This document shows, in pieces, positions 14,516 to 21,500 of a DNA stretch of 52,673 nucleotides; position 1 is the first letter of the stretch, and each line of letters opens with the position of its first letter. Made by a program: the position numbers and the translations under genes. Below the pieces are notes generated by a model. The model was not told the DNA's origin. It saw only the letters and a list, made by a program, of their open reading frames with translations, and made no database searches. The DNA is taken from assembly GCF_026130175.1 (NCBI RefSeq), contig NZ_JAIGNI010000043.1, forward strand, positions 1 through 52,673, given 5' to 3'. Origin of the DNA: Lyngbya sp. CCAP 1446/10 (lineage in GTDB: Bacteria; Cyanobacteriota; Cyanobacteriia; Cyanobacteriales; Microcoleaceae).

Positions 14516-17458
14516 CTAAAATCTCAAATCGACTGACTGAGTTCCAATCCCGTCGCAGAGGTAGCGATTGTTTTGATTTGCGATCGGATTTGTCTGAAAA
14601 TAATTGCGGGCAACCTTGCAACCCTGCACCAACAAATCGTCAAGATTAAAATTCCACAGCATCACCGTACCGTCAGCACTAGCACTAGCGATCGCCTTAC
14701 CGTCAGGACTAAAACTCGCACTCCAAACAGCATCCTTGTTACCTTTTAAAGTTCCGATCAATGTGCCATCAATTTTCCACAACCTCACCATTTTGTCTGT
14801 GCTTGCAGATAGCAACATTTGACTGTCGGGACTAAAGCTAATATTTGTCAATCCACTTGTATGTTGCAAAATACTCACCGGCGTGCCGTCTTTGCTCCAA
14901 AGTCTTGCCGTTCCCCCAGCACTTGCAGCCGCCAGCATTGCTCCGTCTGGACTGAAAGTTACACTCATAATTTTATCACTTCCTATCTGTAAAGTTCGGA
15001 GCAATTTGATATCCCTACTTGCCTCGATTGACTGCTGTTTTTGCAATTGTTCCACAACCTTTGTCAAGCTCCAAAGTTTAACAGTGCCATCAGTACCAGC
15101 CGCAGCAAGTATCTGACCGTCTGGGCTAAAACTAGCACTGGTTATCCAACCTCGCTCCACTTTTAAAGTTAAAAATTCTGCACCGTTTATTTGCCATAGC
15201 TTAAGAGTTCCATCGGTACTTGCTGAAGCAATAATTTTACCATCTGGACTCAAACAAACGCTGGTTAATTTAGCGCTATGTCCTTTTAAATTGTGCATCA
15301 ATTTTCCGTTGTTTTGCCAAATTTTGACAGTTTGGTCGTCGCTGGCGGAGACAATTATTTGACTGCTAGGATTGAAGATTGCACTTATAATTTTATCTGT
15401 ATGCCCTGTCAGTGTTGCTTGCAAAGTTCCATTAGTTTGCCAAAGTTTGATAGTATTGTCATCGTTAGGTGTAGCCAGTATCTGACTGTCGGGGCTGAAA
15501 CTGACGAAAGCAAGGGTACTGGTTTCACCCTGTAAGTGGCGGCGTTCCCGAAAGCTGTAAACTATTTGTTCTAGGGCGATCGCCACTCGCGTCTGAATTT
15601 CTGAACTCACTCCGAGCGATCGCTTAATTTCAGTAGCCGCCCTGATGCTTTCTAGCAAAGCTTCATCTTTTTTGCCAGCAGCAAATAGCGTTTCTGATAG
15701 TACGCTGAGAGTCAGAATTTTGTTATTTCTTTCTTCGATTGACGGTTTCACCCAAAATGCTACAATCAGGATTGATATTAATATTCCTGCGGCCCCTGTA
15801 ATAGTTGCTAATCTGAGGTTGTACTCGCGCCATAACTTATATTGAGTAATTCTTTTCTGTTTTTGTGCTTCTGCTAGTTCCTCTAGTAACTTTTTTTCGC
15901 GGCGCAGTTGCTCCATTTCAGCTTTAGTTTGTTTTTCGCGATCGCGAAATCGGGCAAATTCCGCTTCTTGACTAGCACCTAAAAATTGATAATCTTGCGC
16001 GCTCAAGCTCTTATTTGCAGACCACTCTCTAGCCTCTTCCAGCGCTTGACCGCGCAACAAGCGAGATTCGTCTTGACAATCTGATGCTATCCATGCTGTT
16101 AGCGCTTCGGCATAGGGGCGTAAGTCGCCGAGTGCTTTTTCTACCCAGGTTTGATTGAATATAGCTGCATAAATGCGGTTGGATACGGTTAATTTGCCAC
16201 CTCGTTTTACCACTAATCCGCTCAGCCGCAATTCTGTTTCTTCGGGAGTATCATCGGCCCCGATCTCCCCTGCCCCCCTTAACAAGGGGGGTTCTGAAAG
16301 TTCCTCATTCCTGGTTAATTTGACTGAGGGGAATTCTGGCATTTTCTCCCCCCTTCTTAAGGGGGGTTGGGGGGGATAGACTTGCATTTTCTCCCCCCTT
16401 CTTAAGGGGGGTTGGGGGGGATCGGGTTGCAAGATTTTTTGATACAATCCCAATAACCTACTAGCGCGGTGCTGACTTCTCAAAAGGCGATCGCGAATTG
16501 TTTTAAGGTGTACCGGTTCATCGGATGATTCCCAATTATCAATAATCTGAGATTGCACTATCTCAGCAATGAATAGGTTCGTAGTAAGGACTTCAGTCCT
16601 TCTTTCCTCCAGGTTCGTAGTAAGGACTTCAGTCCTTCTTTCCTCCATTGCACCATAAATAGTAGAAGCATCTTCTAAGCATTTGATATTTTGAAGTATA
16701 ATTTTGCAAAGCTTTTGAGTCAGAAATGGTTGCCCTCCCGTCCAATCCAAAATCTCTTGCAAAACCTCTTGAGGATTGTCAACTTTTCCCTCAAATCCCT
16801 TAGCTAAAGGCAGAGCTTCCTGTAAATTAAAACCGTACAATTCTATAGCTAAACCAATATTAAATGGAGTGCGACTTGCATCAGAAATCAAATCAGACGG
16901 CGAAGCTACTCCCAGCAAAGCAAAAGTTAACCGCCGGTATTCTGATTTGTGAGCGCGTTTGTTGTAGCAAGCTCTAATTAACGCAAAAAAATCATCTAGC
17001 GGTTCTTGGAAACTGAGAATACTATCAATTTCATCAATAAAAATGACAATCGGTTGAGCAATTTTTGCCAGCAGCAACTCCTCAATTAACTCTCCTAAAC
17101 GCTGCACGGGCGGCATCAACTCTCTCTCCCGCCACCAAGTCATAAACTCGACGGCGTTAAATAGGTTGAAGCTGCACAAAAGCTTGTAAGCGACGCCGCC
17201 GTACCACTTATCCAGAGAGACTTGCTGGCTGCCAATGTCCGAAAGGTCGATCGTAGCACAAGAAATGCGATCGGCCGAGAGCTTTTGTACCGTTTGAACT
17301 AATAAGCTGGATTTGCCCATTTGTCGGGAATTGAGAACATAACAAAACTCTCCGGCTTTGAGAGCTTCATAGAGTTCTAAATCAGCTTGTCGCACTACAT
17401 AAGTAGGTGCATCTTGCGGGAGACTGCCGCCGATTTGATATTGATAATCGACTGTCAT
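14516..17458 (-). CDS. AAA_35 ATPase - transmembrane - WD40 repeat protein
   Basis: A 980-residue protein. Amino-terminal AAA-like domain (about 10-430) with P-loop NSRQMGKSS (43-51) and Walker B IFIDEIDSIL; a charged coiled-coil (about 505-560); one membrane helix (TITGAAGILISILIVAFWV, about 570-590); then about seven WD40 blades (about 635-955) with repeated FSPDG...ASADGTVKLW motifs. Such STAND-like proteins are thought to use ATP to switch assembly of a complex scaffolded by the propeller. Two insertions in the AAA/linker part are translated repeats: EERRTEVLTTNL twice, and PPQPPLRRGEKM twice. It begins 19 bp after the second pilin-like gene and closes the NfeD operon. Its function is unknown. 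Confidence 0.88.
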   Translation of the reverse strand: MTVDYQYQIGGSLPQDAPTYVVRQADLELYEALKAGEFCYVLNSRQMGKSSLLVQTVQKLSADRISCATIDLSDIGSQQVSLDKWYGGVAYKLLCSFNLFNAVEFMTWWRERELMPPVQRLGELIEELLLAKIAQPIVIFIDEIDSILSFQEPLDDFFALIRACYNKRAHKSEYRRLTFALLGVASPSDLISDASRTPFNIGLAIELYGFNLQEALPLAKGFEGKVDNPQEVLQEILDWTGGQPFLTQKLCKIILQNIKCLEDASTIYGAMEERRTEVLTTNLEERRTEVLTTNLFIAEIVQSQIIDNWESSDEPVHLKTIRDRLLRSQHRASRLLGLYQKILQPDPPQPPLRRGEKMQVYPPQPPLRRGEKMPEFPSVKLTRNEELSEPPLLRGAGEIGADDTPEETELRLSGLVVKRGGKLTVSNRIYAAIFNQTWVEKALGDLRPYAEALTAWIASDCQDESRLLRGQALEEAREWSANKSLSAQDYQFLGASQEAEFARFRDREKQTKAEMEQLRREKKLLEELAEAQKQKRITQYKLWREYNLRLATITGAAGILISILIVAFWVKPSIEERNNKILTLSVLSETLFAAGKKDEALLESIRAATEIKRSLGVSSEIQTRVAIALEQIVYSFRERRHLQGETSTLAFVSFSPDSQILATPNDDNTIKLWQTNGTLQATLTGHTDKIISAIFNPSSQIIVSASDDQTVKIWQNNGKLMHNLKGHSAKLTSVCLSPDGKIIASASTDGTLKLWQINGAEFLTLKVERGWITSASFSPDGQILAAAGTDGTVKLWSLTKVVEQLQKQQSIEASRDIKLLRTLQIGSDKIMSVTFSPDGAMLAAASAGGTARLWSKDGTPVSILQHTSGLTNISFSPDSQMLLSASTDKMVRLWKIDGTLIGTLKGNKDAVWSASFSPDGKAIASASADGTVMLWNFNLDDLLVQGCKVARNYFQTNPIANQNNRYLCDGIGTQSVDLRF
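16340..16422. repeat. Two copies of a C/G-rich palindromic repeat inside the AAA_35-WD40 gene
   Basis: Identical 38-bp copies at 16340-16377 and 16385-16422 consist of CCCCCCTTCTTAAGGGGGG plus a G-rich tail. They encode PPQPPLRRGEKM twice. A diverged third copy is near 16265-16290, and a related element is at 28260-28350 in intergenic DNA, so an intergenic repeat has become coding while keeping frame. Confidence 0.85.
16575..16646. repeat. Exact 36-bp tandem duplication inside the AAA_35-WD40 gene
   Basis: Copies 16575-16610 and 16611-16646 are identical and contain the palindrome AAGGACTTCAGTCCTT. They encode a 12-residue duplicate (EERRTEVLTTNL). The palindrome family also occurs at about 18009-18030 and 47243-47278 between genes. 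Confidence 0.9.
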
Positions 17459-17477
17459 AATGTTGCCTATAGTTAGA

Positions 17478-17987
17478 TTATTTTGTCACTTCTGTTGTGC
17501 CTTTACCACACATCAGTTTGCCATTTTGATAAGTTGGTTCCGCTGGTTCAATTGTACCGGGAGAATCAGCTTTGCACAAGATTGTGGATGATGTTATCAT
17601 TGCATTTTTAGGAGCATTGGGAGCGGCAGGAACTAGAAAAACACCGCCCACATAACTTTTTGCTTTTTTTTGCTTGGATACTCCATAATTAAAAGCAGCT
17701 TGCTTTGTCACACGAAGTGAATATTTGTAGTTGGTGGTTTCTGTTTTAAGTCCAAGTCCTAAAGCTTCAATGGAAGTGGAAAAAGCATTTTTTTCTGCAT
17801 AATAAGCTTGCTGACCTTTGTTCAGCGAACTAACATACTGTTTGCCTTCCGACTGCTTAGCCTTACTTGCCATACTCAGAACAGACGGAAGAGCGATCGC
17901 ACCCATTACTCCAATGCACATCAAAAGCACTAAACATCCACAACCATCAACTGAAATTATAGCTGGCTTAGAATTTTCTTGACGCAT
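17478..17987 (-). CDS. Type IV pilin-like protein (Pilin_GH type), atypical leader
   Basis: A 169-residue protein with one amino-terminal membrane helix (about 18-38, CLVLLMCIGVMGAIALPSVL) and a periplasmic body with the conserved blocks SEGKQYVSSLNKGQQAYY, LGLKTETTNYKYS and YVGGVFLVPA. The end is CGKGTTEVTK, with cysteines likely to form a disulfide. It resembles minor pilins of the cyanobacterial GspG/GspH-like kind, but the GFTLVE cleavage motif of its paralogue at 24172 is replaced by SVDGCGCLVL, without Glu5. Processing by prepilin peptidase is therefore doubtful. GGAG lies before the ATG. It is the fourth gene of the NfeD operon. Confidence 0.8.
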   Translation of the reverse strand: MRQENSKPAIISVDGCGCLVLLMCIGVMGAIALPSVLSMASKAKQSEGKQYVSSLNKGQQAYYAEKNAFSTSIEALGLGLKTETTNYKYSLRVTKQAAFNYGVSKQKKAKSYVGGVFLVPAAPNAPKNAMITSSTILCKADSPGTIEPAEPTYQNGKLMCGKGTTEVTK

Positions 17988-18002
17988 GGTATTGTCTCCT
18001 TT

Positions 18003-18030
18003 TTGTTTGTAGTAAGGACTTTAGTCCTTA
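18003..18030. repeat. GTAGTAAGGACTTTAGTCCTT palindromic repeat
   Basis: TAGTAAGGACTTTAGTCCTTA between the two pilin-like genes forms a hairpin and belongs to the same family as the coding copies at 16575-16646 and the terminator-like copy at 47243-47278. Confidence 0.65.
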
Positions 18031-18093
18031 AATAGTGAATTAAATGCCGATTCTAACTCGCGATCGGCTGTCATTATCCGCCCTAAAATTCGA

Positions 18094-18609
18094 TTATTCT
18101 GTTACTTCTGTCGTGCCTTTGCCGCAAGCAGTTTTACCATTTTGATAAGTGGGTTCTGCTGGTTAAATTGAACCGAGATAATCAGCTTTGCACAATATGG
18201 CTATTGTCTTGAGTTCATCTTTGGCAGCATTTGGTTCAACTTCTTTAGCAGGAACTACAAAGACACCGCCCACATAACTTGTACTTTTTGGGTGCTTGGA
18301 TACTCCATAATTAAATGCTGCTTGCTTGCTGGCGTGAACTGAATAGTTGTAATTTGGGGTTTCAGTTTGAATGCCTGTTCCCAATACTTCAACAGAATTA
18401 GCAAAAGTATTTTTTTGAGCGAAATCGGCTTTTTGTTCTCTGTTCATTGAGCTAAGATACTGTTTTGGTTCCGATGGTATCTCCAGAATTTCTTCGTTAA
18501 TAAATGAGGGGCTAGCTAGCACGCCAATTACTCCGACGTAGATTAAAAACAACAAGCATTCATAACGATAAAGTGAAAGGCTAGATAACTCAAATTTTTG
18601 TTGACTCAT
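18094..18609 (-). pseudogene. Pilin-like gene with a premature stop codon
   Basis: The open frame from ATG 18609 stops at TAA 18163 after 148 residues. Past that stop the same frame continues for 22 codons as PAEPTYQNGK, CGKGTTEVTE and a second TAA at 18094, matching the paralogue's ending (IEPAEPTYQNGK...CGKGTTEVTK). At the stop position the paralogue has GAA (Glu), so a single G-to-T change explains it. The remainder is intact: membrane helix about 15-33, QYLSSMNREQ, ETPNYNYSVH and YVGGVFVVPA. The truncated product would lose the carboxy-terminal cysteine partner. It could still be made as a shortened protein. Third gene of the NfeD operon. Confidence 0.8.
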
Positions 18610-18654
18610 GGTAGTTTGCTCTCTGTGTTTCTAGTAAAACCGATATTCCGACAG

Positions 18655-18682
18655 TCCGGCAGGGGTTTAAACCCCTGCTGGA
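18655..18682. repeat. Palindrome CAGGGGTTTAAACCCCTG
   Basis: A perfect 18-bp palindrome (18660-18677), with imperfect flanks, between the SPFH and pilin-like genes. The same core forms the 38-bp palindrome at 20139-20176. Confidence 0.7.
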
Positions 18683-18776
18683 ATGTGGGAAAGCGCGTGT
18701 TTGTTGTCAGGAATGGGCAGGTACTGGGAACAATGAAAGGAGGAAACATTAATTCCTAATATCGCAACTTTTGTGC

Positions 18777-19316
18777 TTATTTTTTGGCGGAATATTCTGG
18801 TTTAATCGCTTTAGTACCGATCGCAAAATCGCGCAATTCCACCCTGGTAAACTTGACCCCCCACGGATCGGTGGTTGTATCCAACTCCTCCACTAAAGTA
18901 TTATTGAGTTGATGACGAGCTGTATGAAGTTCCTCGACGGTTAATTTAGCAATCTGAGTCCGAATGGAAAGAATCAGCATATTGAACATGGCTTCTTTGA
19001 GATTCTGAACTTTGTAAGAAGCTTTTTCTAAGTCAATGATTCGCCAGTAAACAATAAAATCAAGGGTGACAAAAACCCGATCGCTAGTTGCACATTGTTG
19101 CGGTGGCAGTTTTAACATTTGCTCCCGCAGAGTTTGTTTATAGGCGACTGTTTCGACAAACGGAATCAGAAATGTCAAGCCAGGTTCGAGTTTTTTGCGA
19201 TCGTACTTTCCGAAAATTTCAACTAAGGCTTCATCTCCTTGACGGACGATTTTCACGCTGCTGACTAAAGATACTCCGGTGATTGCAAACAACACCATCA
19301 AAAAATACTGATACAT
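18777..19316 (-). CDS. Short SPFH/stomatin-family protein
   Basis: A 179-residue protein from the ATG at 19316, chosen because CCAGGAG lies 7 bp before it; longer frames start in repeat DNA. It has an amino-terminal membrane segment (about 2-20, YFLMVLFAITGVSLVSS) and an SPFH/band-7 domain with VRQGDEALVEIFGKYDRK, LEPGLTFLIPFVE and VTLDFIVYWRI, ending in FTRVELRDF. Typical slipins continue for about 100 residues with a coiled coil used for ring assembly; that part is absent here. Partner of the NfeD protein encoded upstream, as in the widespread NfeD/stomatin pairs that organise membrane microdomains. The truncation may be real, or the coiled coil may be supplied by another subunit. Confidence 0.85.
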   Translation of the reverse strand: MYQYFLMVLFAITGVSLVSSVKIVRQGDEALVEIFGKYDRKKLEPGLTFLIPFVETVAYKQTLREQMLKLPPQQCATSDRVFVTLDFIVYWRIIDLEKASYKVQNLKEAMFNMLILSIRTQIAKLTVEELHTARHQLNNTLVEELDTTTDPWGVKFTRVELRDFAIGTKAIKPEYSAKK

Positions 19317-19361
19317 AGTGAATCTCCTGGCAAATAGTTGACAGTTGAAAGTTGATTTGTT

Positions 19362-19407
19362 AGTCCGCGAAGGCGGACTTTGTTTGTGTAGAAGCGATTT
19401 CAATCGC
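19362..19407 (+). repeat. Two-hairpin element, copy 1
   Basis: Stem 1 AGTCCGC/GCGGACT (19362-19368, 19373-19379), linker TTGTTTGTGTAG, stem 2 GCGATT/AATCGC (19394-19399, 19402-19407). Located in the gap between nfeD and the SPFH gene. Other copies are at 20411-20456 (opposite orientation), 37532-37580 and 37595-37643. Confidence 0.7.
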
Positions 19408-19437
19408 CGATTGATTGAGGAATCAACAAACCCGGAT

Positions 19438-19980
19438 TTAGCTGTTGATGTTAATTAATCTGTCAGGTATCACAATCAGCGTGTTGCCTTCGCGGCGCAA
19501 AACGTAAACTTTTTGTCTGGGTGCGATTACTTGGTTATCTTCATTGCGAGCTTTCCAGGAAGCACCTTCATAAATCACCATTCCGATTTCTCCAGATAAA
19601 ATTTCTGAGATAGTTGTTGCTGATGTTGCTTCGGGAATCACAAACTTTTTGCGAACAATGAAAATCGGTCGAATCCAGATACTCAGCGCGAGGGCTATCC
19701 CCATCCAGTAGGATATCTGCCAGTCAAAATCTTCATACATTACGTTGGCCCAACTAAACTCAAATGCGACTGAGCCTCTCCACAAAATAAAGGATGAAAT
19801 TAGAGCAGCAACTCCCATCATCAGCAGGTAAAACCTGTATTTTTGGGGCTGAGTTTTTTGGATGAATAGATCGATCGCACTTAGCACAACTCCCAGCACA
19901 AACCAAAACATCGGCGGTGTGAAAGCGAAAGTTGGTTGATTAGTGGCTGACGCCAGCGACCAAATTAGGATAGAATGCAC
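19438..19980 (-). CDS. NfeD-like membrane protein
   Basis: A 180-residue protein with four hydrophobic segments (about 22-42, 47-67, 85-105) and a carboxy-terminal beta-rich OB-fold domain (about 120-178: GEIGMVIYEGASWKARNEDN and VYVLRREGNTLIVIP). This is the short NfeD form without the ClpP-class protease domain. NfeD proteins act with SPFH proteins in membranes, and the SPFH gene follows directly. The start is GTG at 19980, preceded by CGAGG; the duplicated copy of this start at 21325 also has GTG. It is first in a run of five minus-strand genes and has the repeat operator at 20073-20105 upstream. Confidence 0.85.
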   Translation of the reverse strand: MHSILIWSLASATNQPTFAFTPPMFWFVLGVVLSAIDLFIQKTQPQKYRFYLLMMGVAALISSFILWRGSVAFEFSWANVMYEDFDWQISYWMGIALALSIWIRPIFIVRKKFVIPEATSATTISEILSGEIGMVIYEGASWKARNEDNQVIAPRQKVYVLRREGNTLIVIPDRLININS

Positions 19981-20072
19981 AATGCTTTTACCTCGTTGTG
20001 ATGGGATGCAACCTTGTTATTTCTAATCTAATCAGGCCGCTATTTGAGTTGGTGAGTGAGTTATTTGAGAAT

Positions 20073-20105
20073 TCATCGACTTGTCATCGACTTGTCATCG
20101 ACTTT
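20073..20105 (-). promoter_or_regulatory. Triple 11-bp direct repeat, operator A (nfeD operon)
   Basis: Three copies of TCATCGACTTG/T in a row (20073-20083, 20084-20094, 20095-20105), reading AAGTCGATGA in the direction of nfeD. The period of 11 bp puts all copies on one face of the helix. It lies 93 bp before the nfeD start and is followed by the block CTCAAATAG then CCTGATTAGAT. The same arrangement stands before the genes at 21154 and 24172. Confidence 0.8.
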
Positions 20106-20138
20106 GGGGACGTTTAGCAGTCAATTTAAGGTCAAACG

Positions 20139-20176
20139 CGCATTGAGGCAGGGGTTTAAACCCCTGCCTCAATGCG
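20139..20176. repeat. Perfect 38-bp palindrome
   Basis: Both halves, centred on GGTTTAAACC at 20157/20158, are exact complements over 19 bp per arm. With no loop it can form a cruciform. The inner 18 bp are shared with the palindrome at 18660. Confidence 0.85.
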
Positions 20177-20410
20177 AAAGTCGGTTAAAACCGACTATCA
20201 ATTTGAGATTTGAGATTTGAGATTGGTAATTATTGATTTGAGATTGGAGTTTTTAGATTTAAAATTGAGGATTAAAAGGTTTATTTAATTAGCTCTTCAG
20301 TCCTCTTTGAGAGGACTTTCACTATGAGACAGGGAATTAATTCCCTGTCGGACTGTCGGACTTACAAACGATATCGGTACAGGTACAGCATTTTAATTCC
20401 ATAACAATCG

Positions 20411-20456
20411 GCGGTTGAAACCGCTACTACACAAACAAAATCGGCCTGCGCCGATT
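20411..20456 (-). repeat. Two-hairpin element, copy 2 (inverted)
   Basis: On the minus strand: stem 1 AATCGGC/GCCGATT (20450-20456, 20439-20445), linker TTTGTTTGTGTAGTA, stem 2 GCGGTT/AACCGC (20411-20424). Both stems differ in sequence from copy 1 yet still pair. Confidence 0.7.
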
Positions 20457-20533
20457 AAAGAATAAAGGAGATGAAAAACCTGGTTATGGTATCAGTTATC
20501 AAGCTGAAATATTCTGGAAATTGCTTAGTTAGA

Positions 20534-21154
20534 TTATCTGGTCAATTCTGTTGTGCCTTTACCGCAAATAACCTCTCCATTTTGATAAATTGGTTCTGCT
20601 TGCTCATCCGGCTCATCTGTTCGTTTAACTCTAAAGAAAGGGCGCTTTTCAGTTTCGCAAAGTATGGTTACAGTCATCATTTCATCTCGACGGGCGTTTG
20701 GATCTAATTTTTGAGCAGGAACTAGAAAGACACCGCCGACATAATTTTTAAGAGTCTTGTCCTTGGCAACTGCATAATTAAATGCTGCTGTTTCAGTGGT
20801 ATGAGTTGAATATTTGTAGTTGTTAGTTTCTGTTTTAATGCCAAGTCCTAAAGCATCAACAGAAGTGGCTAAAGCATTATTTTCGTAAAAATAAGTTTGC
20901 TGGACTCTGTTCATTGAACCAACAAACTGTTTGCCTTCCACCTGCTTAGAATTAGTTACCATACTTGCAGATAACCCTAGCAATATCTCAACTTGCTTAT
21001 CCCTAATTCCAAAAGAAAAAAATAATGGCATGACAAACAGGGTGAAAAATGCAATCAATCCAATGTACGCAAGCAATAAGCATCCACCAACCTTGAGTAA
21101 ACCGCTAAAAACCTGGAGTAAAATGCTATTTGACTTAGACTTTTGTTGACGCAT
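20534..21154 (-). CDS. Type IV pilin-like protein (Pilin_GH type), longer leader
   Basis: A 206-residue paralogue of the proteins at 17478 and 18094. It shares QVEGKQFVGSMNRVQQTYF, LGLGIKTETNNYKYST, NYVGGVFLVPAQ and the ending CGKGTTELTR. The amino end is longer and has two hydrophobic stretches (about 12-36 and 37-60) instead of one, and no GFTLVE motif, so it looks like a membrane-anchored relative rather than a normal pilin. GAGG lies about 10 bp before the ATG. Upstream are a 45-codon remnant of nfeD and a copy of the nfeD promoter and operator, which probably drive this gene. Confidence 0.8.
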   Translation of the reverse strand: MRQQKSKSNSILLQVFSGLLKVGGCLLLAYIGLIAFFTLFVMPLFFSFGIRDKQVEILLGLSASMVTNSKQVEGKQFVGSMNRVQQTYFYENNALATSVDALGLGIKTETNNYKYSTHTTETAAFNYAVAKDKTLKNYVGGVFLVPAQKLDPNARRDEMMTVTILCETEKRPFFRVKRTDEPDEQAEPIYQNGEVICGKGTTELTR

Positions 21155-21187
21155 GGTATTTTTTCCTCTATGTTTACGATCGCAATT

Positions 21188-21325
21188 TTATCTGGGCGGG
21201 TGAGTTGTGAGAATGAATAGATCGATCGCACTTAGCGCAACTCCCAGCAACAATATCGGCGGTGTGATGGCGCAACCTGGTTGATCTGTAGCTGATGCTA
21301 GCGAACAAATTAGGAGAGAATACAC
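21188..21325 (-). pseudogene. Duplicated nfeD start (45-codon remnant) with its promoter
   Basis: From GTG 21325 an open frame of 45 codons matches the first 45 residues of the NfeD protein (LASATDQP versus LASATNQP; LSAIDLFI in both), with a 2-codon in-frame deletion, then diverges and stops at 21188. The DNA homology continues upstream through the promoter block and operator to about 21450, so about 240 bp were copied. The stop lies 33 bp before the pilin-like gene at 21154, so the remnant could be a translated leader. Confidence 0.75.
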
Positions 21326-21417
21326 AATGCTTTTACCTCGTTTTGATGCGATCCAACGTTGTTATTTCTCATCTAATCAGGCCACTATTTGAGTTGACGA
21401 GTGACTTATTTGAGAAT

Positions 21418-21450
21418 TCATCGACTTTTCATCGACTTTTTATCGACTTT
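21418..21450 (-). promoter_or_regulatory. Triple 11-bp direct repeat, operator B
   Basis: TCATCGACTTT (21418-21428), TCATCGACTTT (21429-21439) and TTATCGACTTT (21440-21450). The same downstream block follows on the minus strand (CTCAAATAG at about 21385-21393, CCTGATTAGAT to 21371). It faces the nfeD remnant and pilin-like gene, but also lies only 50 bp before the divergent HTH gene at 21501, so it could act on both. Confidence 0.8.
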
Positions 21451-21500
21451 AGGGACAATAGGCATTTATGATGGTTTCAATGTCTCGATCGTTATAACCA

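Larger units (their letters stand above)
19981..20533. other. Intergenic, 553 bp: operator A, conserved promoter block and palindrome cluster
   Basis: No gene. From left to right: promoter block with CTCAAATAG and CCTGATTAGAT (20026-20048, minus strand), triple 11-bp repeat (20073-20105), a 38-bp perfect palindrome (20139-20176), AGTCGGTTAAAACCGACT (20179-20196), a run of TTGAGAT units (about 20203-20245), TCCTCTTTGAGAGGA (about 20302-20316), GGGAATTAATTCCC (about 20334), and a two-hairpin element (20411-20456). This is the densest palindrome cluster in the window. Confidence 0.7.

Noticed and set aside
20073..20105. Pho box (phosphate regulon) identity for the triple repeat
   Set aside because: Spacing fits PhoB-type binding, but the core TCGATGA does not match the cyanobacterial Pho box CTTAACCT type, and no phosphate genes are present.
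20471..20707. 78-codon plus-strand frame opposite the pilin-like gene end
   Set aside because: Mostly antisense to the conserved C-terminus of the pilin-like protein at 20534.
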